A DNA stretch of 64,000 bases, from NCBI GenBank assembly GCA_000934385.1, contig KN880456.1:1-64000 (forward strand), written 5' to 3'. Every line of letters starts with the position of its first letter. Position 1 is the first letter of the stretch. The stretch is from Cylindrobasidium torrendii FP15055 ss-10 (taxonomy: Eukaryota; Basidiomycota; Agaricomycetes; Agaricales; Physalacriaceae). The translations under genes and the position numbers were made by a program. This document shows positions 33,962 through 44,870 of the stretch, piece by piece. Under the pieces are notes generated by a model. The model had not been told where the DNA came from and ran no database searches. It was given only the letters and a program-made list of their open reading frames with translations.

Positions 33962-36190
33962 ATGAGCACACATATCTACTTTGGTGGCTTCGCAGCTTTA
34001 GCTATCGCTCTTGCGACCTATTTTATTTTTACGGGTCGTTCCTCTCTGCCGTCTTATATTCCGGGACCACCGTCACCGTCCTGGATTGCGGGTAAAAACC
34101 TCATGGTCTAGTATATTATTGGCGCGATAAGCTCACATCACTCCTAGGGAATGCAGTCCAGATTGTAAATGAGCAAGAAAAAGCTGGAGACTTGGAATTT
34201 TCCTGGTTCAAGAGATACGGAGCGACAATCAAAATCAAAGGGACGTTTGGCGTGCGTGGTCGCTTCCAAGCCAGAGACGTATGTATTGCTGACACTTCCG
34301 ACTCACACACTAGACCGATATTCTCATGACCTCTGATGCAAAGGCGTTGCAATACATCCTCCTCACGTCGGCATATCGCTTTTACAAGGCTCCAGAACTA
34401 TGCATTGCCCTAGATGCGATGGGAGGGCCCGGGATCTCCACAGTCAATGGTATATTTTCAGATTCATACATTGTGGACGGTACTGATATTTAGTCGCTTA
34501 GGTGCAGACCACGCGCGCCAGCGTAAAGTTGTCAATATGAGTTTTTCGGAGACCCAGCTCCGTACGTTCATTCCTGGGCTGCAAATTATCAGCAAGACTG
34601 CAAGTCCTTCCTTCAGCAATTTACTCGTGTCTTATACTTGTCGTTGATCTTTAGATGTCGGAGAAAGTGTACCAGTCTATCAAAACCTCTGGGAACGTAG
34701 TCAATATGGACCTATGGTTCGGACGAGCGGCCCTCGATGCCCTTGGAAAAGGTTAGTCGTCTTATTGACCAGAAACGTATCTCACGTGTCCTTCAGCTGC
34801 CTTCAGCTACGACTTCAACGCGCTTACTGACCCAGAGAACTCTGAAATGGGCCACATACTCCACCATTTCCAGTACGACCGTTCAATTGCTACATCGTAT
34901 GAGGCTTAACCATTGCACAGTGATAGCACACCTTCCACCAGCCGACGTCTCCGTGTGGGACTTTGGGCGCTTGAGAAAATCCCTCCTCTCCGGAACCTGC
35001 TCGCCTACTTTCCCGGAGAGGTGCATAAGCGATTCCGTCATTTCCAGGATGCCTGCATGAAATTCTCGCTGCCGCTCATCGACGAAGCGAAGAAAATGGT
35101 AGACGACAGCACAAAGGACATGCTGAGCGTGATTGGTACGTTCTCACTATCGATTCACGTTTTCCGGGCTCAGAATGTGGTCTAGTCGGTGCCAATCAAA
35201 GTGAGAACCCGAACCGAAGAATGTCGGATGAGGAGCTCATCTGCCAGGCGCCGTATGTTTCCTCGTTCGCGTTAATCTGATTTCCTCATTCTTATTGACA
35301 GACATATCTTGACTGCTGGACAAGGCAGCACCACATCAACCCTTGCGTGGACGTTCTACTATCTTAGCCATGACCCCGAGACCCAAGAAGCTCTCCGCCA
35401 GGAAATCAACGAGGTCATTAAGCGCGTCGGACCCGAAGAGCCTTTCTCCGTGCACGACTACGATGGTATGGCCCTACTTAATGCCGTAGTAAAAGTGAGT
35501 TAAAAGTCTGCTATGCCGTAAATGTGCAACCAAATTAAAACCACTTGCAGGAAGCTCTCCGTCTGCACCCAATTCTTGCCGCTATCCCGCGTCAGGCCGA
35601 GTTTGACGAAATTATTCCTCTGTCGGAGCCTATCATCACTGAAAATGGCGAGAAGATTTATCAGATTCCGGTCAAGAAAGGGCAGCACATCCAGTGCGCT
35701 GCGCATGGGTACAATCGGTATGTCTTCCCTTTCTCATTCGTTGGATTTTTTGAAAACATTGCGCAGTAACCCGGTCATCTGGGGTCCCGATGCTCAGGAA
35801 TGGAACCCTAAGCGGTGGCTGAACAAGCCAGATATGCAGTACAGCGTCGGTGTATATGGAAACACCCTGTCATTTGGTCAGTACCTCTCTAACACAACTG
35901 TAATGTGTTCTTAACCGACGTACTTACGCAGGCGGTGGTGTTCGGAACTGTATTGGATGGCGGTTCGCGTACGTTCTACATACTTCGCAGTGATCGTCCA
36001 GTACTCATCGAGGGTTCACAGTGTGATGGAGATGCAATGTCTCACGACAGAGATGGTCAAGAAATTCCGATATGAGCCTTCTGTTGACACAAAGAAAGTG
36101 TTGCCTTGGCCAGGCTTCATCACAACACCGCGCATGAAAGGCCGTTTCCACGAAGGCCCACAGATGCCTTTGATTGTGACCCCGATTTGA
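33962..36190 (+). CDS. Cytochrome P450 monooxygenase (second paralogue in the terpene locus)
   Basis: The start at 33962 gives a membrane anchor (MSTHIYFGGFAALAIALATY) and hinge SSLPSYIPGPPSPSWIAG, nearly the same hinge as the P450 at 27.9-30.1 kb. Motifs: I-helix TAGQGSTTSTLAWTFYYL, K-helix EALRLHP (ExxR), WNPKRW, and heme loop FGGGVRNCIGWRFA formed across an intron near 35.88-35.93 kb. The C-terminus is HEGPQMPLIVTPI. About eleven introns, first one at 34092. All catalytic landmarks are intact. Exon borders match those of the other P450 in several places, for example after the GTFG motif and before the K-helix, supporting duplication followed by inversion. It is transcribed away from the terpene synthase and probably oxidises its product (inference). 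Confidence 0.92.
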
Positions 36191-36326
36191 AGGAATTCTG
36201 TCGAAACTACTTACTATAGATACACATTGGCGTAGGGCGTAGCGCACACGGATGATTGAGGGCCTCTGTGAATATATCATAGACGACTACGGAAATTCAA
36301 TTAAATGCTGGAGCACCCATCGTTCA

Positions 36327-39300
36327 TTAGGATTCTTTAAAAGCTCCTATACCCTTTACTCCTTCTACAATGCGTCTATAATCTTTCAAGAGTTCTGCGA
36401 TCTCTGCGATCCTCAAATCCTCAGGCGCACATTCCATGAACCGCTTGTTTGGCGGCGCTATTGACGGAGAACCAAATATCGTTGATCTCTGTTGTGTCGG
36501 TGAAAGCTTCACAGAAAGATCAGCGGAAATAGAATGACAGTTGAACGCGGTGCGCACCTTATTTGAGCTCGTTATACCACTTAAGCGGTCGGTCAGACTC
36601 TTCCTCGGCCTCCCCTTCGACGCCTTCTTGGTATCCTTCATCATGCTCTCGAAGCTGCGAATGCTCCGAACATCTCTTGTACTCTTTGCGTCTTGGTCAT
36701 CGCTTTCCTCATCCTCGTCCTCACTTCCGCCTTCTTCTTCTTCTTCCTCCGCATCTTCTTCACCCTCATATGTCGACCCAGCGCGACTCAGTCGGCTCGC
36801 GGGTCTAGACACATCTGCCATCTCCTCTCCTTCACCAGCCTTCGTCGCCCCAGGAAGTATGCTTCTTATCGAGAACACACTATCCCTTCGCAAGATACCA
36901 AACCCAGGCCGGTCTGGCGTAGACTGCTTGACTGCCTCAGCCTGCTGCGACGGCAACAAGCTCTTCAACATTCCAAACGATGTCGACGATACCGAATCAA
37001 CCACGCCTATCAGCGTATCCACTCGGTCCCGCACGCTTTGCACACTGGCAACCCCAGCACCAGACCGCACGACTGCTGCTGGTGTTGCGGGAACTGGAAT
37101 GGGCGTCAAGTCTTTGGTGTTGCCTCCGACCCCAGCGCCGAGGCCCAGTGCTGCCAGATCTACATTCTCCAGAAATTCGACAACGGCCATGATGTTCACG
37201 ACGCAGTATGCCTCTTCTCCTCCCCCCGAGTACTTGTTGCGTAGGCGCTGTGTGAAGAGAACGTGGCTAACCAGATGCGGCGGGTTCGATCTGACCACCG
37301 AGAAAATAAGGAGCGGGAAGAGCACGTCAAGGGATATTGCAGTCCCTTTCTCGCGCGATGCGTCTGGCACAGGTTGGCTAATATCAGAGACAGGCGACGA
37401 CACTTTCTCGCCCTCATGTGTGTCCATGGTCGGCGTTTTGTCTTGGATAGTAGGAGTCTTGTCCTGCGGTATGGTCGGCGTCTTCTCATCTGGAACATCC
37501 TTCTCAGGCTCAACAATAGTCGGAACGGACACCTTGCTGTCCTGCCCAATCTCCTTGGGATCGTCCTCGGATTTCAGGCGAATGGGCGGTAGCTGGGAAA
37601 GACCATCTAAGTCGAAATTTAGTCGAGATACTTCATCAGAACAAAGACTTACCGACAAGAACTTTATGACACTCAACGAATAGTGCAGCCTTCTCCGCTG
37701 GAGTGTGCTTTCTGTTGAGTTGTGTCAGACCTAGTAATAGAGCGTCAGAACTTGAGTGGAGAGTGGAAATATAGACGCACTCTCGCCACACGTCTTGATA
37801 ACGGCGTCCAATTCCTTACGTTCGTCCTCATTACCATTAAATATGATATCCAGATGCGCAAGCGTGAGATCAAGCATGTTGAGCGCTGCGATGCGTGATG
37901 AGAGAGCTTCGTCGTGGTCAAGATCGTCGGCAGGAGCGGGGTGCAAAAGGCGGTCGTAGAACAACCTGCACATTGTATCTTCCACCAGGGCAGTCCATCT
38001 CTGCACCTGCACCTCTGCCAACTCTTCTTTTTCTTTCTGTTCCTCTTCGCGCGCCTTCTTCACGACCAACGCAACCTCTTCCTCTATTCCGTAGTAAAAC
38101 TCTTGCATGAGATCTGTCACAGCGTCGATGCCGAGAACAATATTGTGAACGACATATTCTCGAGAAATGTGCTTCTGCGGCGCCTTGATGAACGGATGAA
38201 AGGCTTCCGCAAAGACCTGCATACGATTGAGCAGCCACCTGGGCGTGTCCTCGTCGGTGGTCAGGCTGTCGGCCACACTTGACTTGATGGTTCGCACAAC
38301 TTCACGGCAGACGTCGTCGAATACAATCCGTCGGGATATGGTGAAGGCAGATACCAGGGTGGGGTCGCCCTTGGGACCAGCGTCTTCCGTAGATGCTACT
38401 GAGTTGATTGAGCTAGTTGACGGCGATGTCTTGTGTCCGCTGCCGCCGAAGAGAGAGGCAAATGGGTTGGCCAGACGACTACTGCCTTGTGCGGTTGTTG
38501 GTCGAGGAGGTAGACTGGGTTTGGGCCGTGGCGGAATAGGTAGGTTTGTTGTATGGGAAGGGACCGTATACGTCGGATATGGATGGGCAGATGAGGATGG
38601 CTTTGGCAGCGGTGCGAGACTGGCGAGCGTCGTTGCTCGTGAAACTGGGCTCAGGATGCCGAGATAAAGCTTGGACGTTGGATGTATCGACGACTGCAAG
38701 GTCAAGTTTTCCCTGGATCACAGGTTATTGCAACCCTTGGCAGCTGGTTGGACACGCACCCTTGGAGAATACCCCGCAGACCGCTCAGAGTGACAATTGG
38801 CGCATCCTGGCGGTTCGGGCCTTCACACAGGACTACATGGTCCTTCACGAACTCTGGCGTAATATTCTCGTTTGCAGGCAGCGGTTCAGTTGGCAACAGA
38901 AGAGTTGCCTGCGAGATTTAGTATGTGTCAGAGAATATAAAGGACGCATACCTTGTTCGCAGTAATCGTATTCCAAATTTCCGTCCATTCCTCCCCCCCT
39001 TCAGCCAATTTCTCCAGGATGATCCACCCAACCGAACCAGAGTCGAGGCCAATCCCTTGTGCTGCTGATTTGAGGTGCATGAGCTGCAGCTTGCTTGTTG
39101 CATCGCCGGAAGTAGCCATGGTCCCTGTTGACGTCGCGGGTTGGGTAGCATTCCTCTGGCGGGGGGTATATGGCACGTATCGCTGGCCCGTAGCCGTGTC
39201 CACTGCCGTGCTGGACGGCGACGATGGCTGAGGCGCAAGGAGCGGATGTGCGGTGGTCAACGACTCAGTCGACGACGAGCGGAACATCGCGCCGCCCGAC

Positions 39301-39347
39301 CGCCCGATGGACGTCGCGGGGAAGAGATGGTCGCGTTGGGCGCTCAT
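36327..39347 (-). CDS. VPS9-domain protein, Rab5-family guanine nucleotide exchange factor
   Basis: A protein of roughly 900 residues. The N-terminus is Ser/Thr/Pro-rich. The VPS9 region carries QRWTALVEDTMCRLFYDRLL, then LNRKHTPAEKAALFVECHKV, then SLDVLFPLLIFSVVRSNPPH, RNKYSGGGEEAYCVVN and AVVEFLE. The catalytic Asp (in SLDVLFPLL) and Tyr (in EEAYCVVN) are present. Introns near 38.92, 38.71-38.76, 37.73-37.78 and 37.61-37.66 kb rejoin in phase; a likely 66-nt intron near 36.48-36.55 kb could also be read through. A ~75-residue disordered insert with three KTPTI/KTPTM repeats interrupts the VPS9 domain. An acidic tract (EGEEDAEEEEEEGGSEDEDE) lies in the C-terminal region. It should act at endosomes on Rab5/Vps21. 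Confidence 0.88.
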
Positions 39348-39654
39348 GCTGGTTCATGATGAACGCAGGCTTTAGAGATGCGGTGATGTCAAGTAGGGCC
39401 ACGTGCAAATGCCGCCTTCGATGCGCCATCATTTTCTGATCGGAGCAGCTCACTCGTTTCTTCATTCCCACCATGAACGCGACGAAAAAATTCAGTGTCC
39501 ACGATACCTCCAGTTACCACCACTCGCATAGCAACTCAATAAGGCCATGGCAACAATCGTAGTTGCTATTGTGCTATTGTCCCAATTACAAGACCTTCGA
39601 ACCGGCGCCACCGCTTTACGGTGATATAAGTGCGAATGGAGGCCCCATTCGACC
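39348..39654. promoter_or_regulatory. Divergent promoter region, VPS9 protein and kinase
   Basis: About 300 bp between two divergent start codons. No clear TATA box at a usual distance from either start. Confidence 0.35.
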
Positions 39655-41415
39655 ATGGAGTCTTCCCTCCAGACCCTCACCACTGGAGAAATGGACAATG
39701 TTGGGATAGCGCGCAGCAGCCCCAAGGCGCCTTGCAAACCATCTTTCGTCTCGCGGCTCATTGGCAAGATGCGGTGGCACCGCCGTGGCACGCAGACGAT
39801 TCTTCCTTCCGCCTCTGGATCACGCCCCACGGATTCTTCGTCAAAGGTTCCCTCTCCCAATCAACCACTAGGCTCTACAGTACCAGAGGTCCCTTCGAAG
39901 CCCAAAGTGCCAGTGAAGCCACTTCCGGATATTCCAGCGTCCACGCCATCTTCCCATTCCTGGAATGACCTATCTGACCACGCCTGCAAGGACTCTCTGT
40001 CCGAGCGTCAGTCACCCAACGTATCGGCACATTTCTCCACCAAAGTTGAGGCGGCAGATAACGAAGTAATTCCTACGCCAATTCTGGTGCTTCCTCCTAG
40101 CCCACGCGTCAATGCAAATCAGCACAGCCAAGTCATTCCTACGTCTTGCTTGCTACAACCCCGGAGAGAGCGCATTATTCGCAGCATAAGCCCAAATCCT
40201 TCGTCTGTATCTGGGCATCTAGGCGGTGACCTCTTTGACCCAATGAAGACGCCTGGAACGCTCGCGAGCTCCTTACCCTTGTCTATCAAGCCGCCTGAGC
40301 AGATGGGCGTCATTGGGATGCCGGGCCTTCCCCTCGAACTTGAGTACGGCAGTATCCAGTATCATTTCATGCCTGGCCGCAATCCCATAGGCACTGGGGT
40401 GTCGGGCAAGGTCTACCTAGCTCTGAGTCCTCAGAAACCCGGGCGCCAATTCGCGGTCAAAGTAGTCAGGAAGGTCCGATGTATCAACAAAGGTATTCCA
40501 ATGACCCAGGAGGCGTACAACAAATGGGAAGACATAACGCCCATATTCACTGAACGAGTCGTTGCCGAAGCGAACATCTTGCAATCATGCATCGAAGAGC
40601 CGTCTCTCTTCCTTGTATACCCAGAGGCCATCCTTCAAGACTACAACTTTTATTATTTCATTATGGTACGTCTTCTGTACTCATTGTACATGGCCAGTGT
40701 CGCTCAATTATGCTACCACAGCCAAATTATCCCATCAGTCTTCACGACTTCATTGCAAACACGCCCAACCCTCTTACGCTAGACCTAGACACCTGCATGT
40801 GGTGCACACAGCAAATCGTCTTGGGCCTCCAAGAGCTGCACAAGCATTCGATTGCCCACCTCGACATCAAGCCTCTGAATATTATGATCAAGAGTAGCGG
40901 TTACCTCTGCTTAATCGACTTTGGACACTCCGTGAGGATCCCCGAGTCGCAGGTCATCCCTCGGATAACGTGTGGGACCTCTGGTTATCTAGCCCCCGAG
41001 CTCAGGTTATCCGACCCGAACTCCTTGGTTGCTCCAGCAGCAGCTGATGTATACAGCTTGGGCAGGACGATGCTGGACATGTATCTCTCGTACTTCACTC
41101 ATGAGAACGATTTTGACAAGGAAATCTGGAAAGTGGCACAGAGGAGTGAATCTGCAGCCATGTTGATCTCCTTGGTGCGCTTTATCGTCACAACACCTTA
41201 ATCATTGGCTGACAACCGTAGATGACGGCGCCTGTAAAACAGCGTTTGACACTGGACCAGGTCGAGCAACTGATCATGCTGCAGAAGGGCTGTTTGTAAG
41301 TGCTTTCTTGGAGAAAAAACAATCCGCTGACACGGCCACTCGTAGTAAATGGGAAGATATGTGCTCAGGGACAGCAGACCCCCCACTCACATTGCTGATG
41401 AGGTTGGATCGGTAA
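39655..41415 (+). CDS. Protein kinase with long disordered N-terminus
   Basis: Four exons joined at ~40.66-40.72, 41.18-41.22 and 41.30-41.35 kb. The first ~230 residues are Ser/Pro-rich. The kinase domain starts with a glycine loop IGTGVSGKVYLA, the ATP-binding lysine in FAVKVV, the catalytic loop HLDIKPLNIM, the DFG motif in CLIDFGHSVR, and the activation segment end GTSGYLAPEL. The HRD arginine is replaced by leucine (HLD), while the catalytic Asp, Lys, Asn and DFG Asp are kept, so activity is likely but not dependent on the usual activation-loop phosphate contact. The closest class (CAMK- or AGC-like) is unclear. Target unknown. Confidence 0.82.
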
Positions 41416-43163
41416 AGTCGAATGATATGCCCGCTACTACGCGTAGGTGGGGTTTGACTTTGAAGTTGGTTGGACGTGATCAGTAATCACGCCGCTTGAG
41501 CAGTGAACCAATGACGAACAATACGAGTTACATTCTTACTATATCATCGCCTACCTTTCTACCTACCTTATACGTAGTTCAATAGCGGATGGCGACTGTC
41601 AATGGACTATCAGTCTATCGGATATCCCGAGACCTACTTTTGTAGATGACTTCCTGATTCCTTAGTTTCAGGCTCTCACGACGTTACAATCATCACGAGC
41701 TTCTCATTGGGTACTTATAATACACTGAATTCCCTAAAATGCACGGCGTCGAGCCACAGGAGGGTTGTCGACAATTACCAATACGAGGGTGTCTGATGTG
41801 CTTAAAAGCCATTTCTTGTGTACGAAGCATATGCGAACCTGTAGTAGAGAAATTACATAAGAGATACCAAAATGGGGTTACAACTTTGAGTTTGCGAGGT
41901 GACAGGTCTCAGATCGCGACTCGATCACGTGACTGAGGCGACGCCCTCAGCATTGCAGCCGTACCTCACGCTTCGTTCCTAACCACAAAGATTTGCGGGA
42001 AATAATGATAATAATAATATTACGGCCTGATCCTAAAGAGAATCTGCCGGACGCAGCCGTCCAGGAATGTCATGGTATTTTATGGTGTTGAATAAAAGTG
42101 AATTTAATGCTTGCATCCCCGGAATCGCCCCCCGGTGTACAGTTATGCAGTGGCAGTTGACTCTGTGACCATCTACGCCGCGCTCGAGGCATTGCAACTG
42201 AGCAAACCTATGACACTCGGGAGAATCAGTGCATGACTTTGCGGTCAGGCGTGTTTCGGGAGTATTTGGCACAACATCGGCAGGAATCACTAGAATATCA
42301 GCGGTAAGTTGATACTATGTGAATCTTCAGAACGAGACCCAGATGTGTTGGAGCCGGTCACAAGTAGCCCGCTTGAATACATCTTCGGGCCCTGTGCATG
42401 GAAGGACGCAGGTTGTACGAATACAGACAGCTTTTCATACACGAGTCAGAGGCACAGACGCCCTAGACGATTGAGTCGACGTCCTGTGACTATGGAAGTG
42501 TAACTTACTGTACGCGATGCCTCACGCCTGCCTCACTCACTGCGCGACATACTCGCAGATTCGAACTCCGTGTGTATGGACACTCACATACCCACCAACA
42601 GCGTCTGAGTTGGGGGATCCCAATGTCCAGGCCTCCGCAGCATAGTAGATGTTCTGCAGCAAGGCAAGCGTACGCGTGTCTTCATGGCGGCAAACGAACG
42701 TGTAAGTTACCCAGGACGAAAGTTGAGATCAGTTCCCACCCATTGAAAGTAAACTACGCATTTATGTCGGCCAATTGAACGCATTGCCACGGGGTGGGGA
42801 CTACGCCGTCGCAAGAGATCCCATGCACACAGAAACCACAGAACCATATTTGGTTCAATTCATGGAGTTCAACCCGCGTTCGTACTGAACCCCATACAAT
42901 CAGCTGATTGCTGGCTCGGATAGAGGAACTGAGTCTTCATGCTTCGTCTTACGGCTCTGTGGACAAACTGACCCGCTCTGTTCTCACACAGTGACATGCA
43001 CGGACTACACTAGGTGATCTCAATCAAGTTCATTAGCGCTAAGTATTGCAAAGAAGATAAAACGTGTGTGATTAGTCATGCTCTCGATAAATCAAAGGAA
43101 TAAGGCGGCTCTTGTGGACGGTAAACAACCAGCAGCCAAACTGGCGGATTTTATCTGTCCAGG
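41416..43163. other. Long intergenic region without a recognised gene
   Basis: Some 1.75 kb with only short ORFs on both strands and no recognised motif. A short A/T-rich trinucleotide run (AATAATGATAATAATAATAT) lies near 42002-42021. I see no RNA gene, transposon end or repeat. Confidence 0.45.
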
Positions 43164-44570
43164 TCAACGTGAAGTCACTCTGCGGCTTGAATAATGCGCG
43201 TCGATCTGTTGCAAACTCAGATAGGTGAAAAGATGCAATGTATAGAACACACTAGAGTCAACGACAATAAAATGGCTTTTTGACATGCGCCGTAGTAGTT
43301 CGTATGTACCGGGAAGAAAAGCGTCACCCCGGCCATCGAGAACGGGAAGGAGGTCATCGTCGTGCATGAGCATGACTTCAATTTGTGTATGCTGTCAGAA
43401 AATGTTGAGTCCATCATGTTTTGAAGCGTTTGAACCGGTACCTGCGAGTACACTTGCTCGATGATTTCCCGACAAGGATCATAACACTACGCAAATGTTA
43501 CGTGTCGAACACAAACATAGGGACGAGAGCTTACTGGCGATAGCACTTTTCCGGCAAGGAGCCACGATTCCATGTGAGGACGCATCCAAGTCGGAAGCAT
43601 CTTCCATATATTCTGTAGCGTATTATTTGGAGAAACGTGATCGTTGTATATGGATGGAGACACTGAAATGCGAAAGCCGCGCCAAGTCGCGGTGCAGTTG
43701 CGCGGGTGAGAAGCAATAGGGCCGGCGAGGTCAGACCAAGTCGTGTAATCGAATACCTCCGTGCCATCGCGGGCGTCGTCTGCCCTCTTAAGCTCCTGCG
43801 CTGGAGAGAAATCGGTAATACCAGGAGCGGGATAGAAGAGGCGTCTACCCGTGTAATGGTAATTAGGGTTGCGAGAATGGTAGACCCCAAGGCCATAGTG
43901 CGACATTTTCAGGCATCCGGTAGTGACGAACATATCACCATTCTCCAGGTCAATGTTCCCGGCGAAGTGGTCGTACAGAGCGACCGCATTGTCCAGAGCC
44001 CACTTTTGAAGTCTCCGCGCTCCTACCTCTGTGCATTCGTATATCGTCGCCCCGCAAGGGAGTGTTAAGTAGCCACCCTCATTTGCATGAGCTGAAATCG
44101 AGAGCGACCTACAAAGACCTGAGAATTGCAGCAATTGAAAGCGCGGGATAAGGAACCGCCTACCGTATTGGACCGTCTTCATTGTTATCAGTAGTTTCGA
44201 AAGGGTGCTGGAGGTCGTTGGTCCCGCCAATCACGCATGGTGTGGGAAAGTGAGCGTCGTCACGCAGGTAGTCAACGCCTTCCTCGAGAGTGACTGGAGA
44301 GTAGTCATTGAGTCGGACTCTGACATTGCCTTGGTCAAAATTCCTCGGTGCTTCGACCGGAAGCGTCACGTTCATGCCGATATAGCTGACCGTGCCGTCG
44401 AATCTGCGTATGGCAAGATCTCCCACTTGGGCGCCAGTGGGCATATACACGTCTGCGTAATGCGAGCCGGTACGTGGGACAGGATCGCAAGATGAGAAAC
44501 CACGGTTCTTCGCGTATAGAAAACGGTTGTAGGTGTCCTGCCGGACCCGCTTTACGTCCGGACTTTCCAT
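43164..44570 (-). CDS. Agaricomycete-expanded protein of unknown function (member A of a divergent pair)
   Basis: The start at 44570 gives MESPDVKRVRQDTYNRFLYA. Landmarks of the family: VYMPTGAQVGDLAIRRFDG near the N-terminus; EGGYLTLPCGATIYECTE; a helix with NAVALYDHF; NGDMFVTTGCLKMSHYGLGV; CTATWRGFRISVSPS; and a C-terminal MLMHDDDLLPVLD. Introns near 44.11-44.16, 43.50-43.54 and 43.39-43.45 kb restore this order. Related proteins are common in mushroom genomes and often occur in many copies; no biochemical role is known to me. It lacks a signal peptide and membrane segments. The C-terminal ~40 residues are less typical and may contain an unrecognised intron. Confidence 0.72.
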
Positions 44571-44870
44571 GATGGTAGGAGAGAAGGCGTTCGCCAGTGA
44601 TCGAACACATGGCCGATCGAACGAACCGGCACGGAGTAGTCGGGCCTTTTGGTGACAATGGTTTGCTTCTATCCTCGAGGGCGCAACGAGGACGGAGACA
44701 CGTCTTTGACGCCGTTGACTAGGCTCAGCTGTGTGTGCATCGATTCTCAGGTTAGTGTGTAGTGCCAAAAATGCCCGCGCTTCGAGCCGTGCCTTGCGAA
44801 AGTTTCTTCGACCATGGTATAAAATGCAACACATCTGACTGCATCGACGTATCACTCTTCACTCTATCCC
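44571..44870. promoter_or_regulatory. Divergent promoter of the paired unknown-family genes
   Basis: A 300-bp region between the start codons of two related genes. It contains a TATAAAA box for the plus-strand gene (44818-44824). Confidence 0.45.
44818..44824 (+). promoter_or_regulatory. TATA box of the plus-strand gene at 44871
   Basis: TATAAAA 47 bp before the start codon at 44871; spacing fits a core promoter with a short 5' leader. Confidence 0.55.

Noticed and set aside
36541..37683. 380-residue plus-strand ORF
   Set aside because: It is antisense to the VPS9-domain gene and mirrors its Ser- and Glu-rich codons; the minus-strand frame has the real domain.
42001..42025. A/T-rich trinucleotide run as a microsatellite or origin
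   Set aside because: Only about 20 bp and imperfect; too short to claim either.
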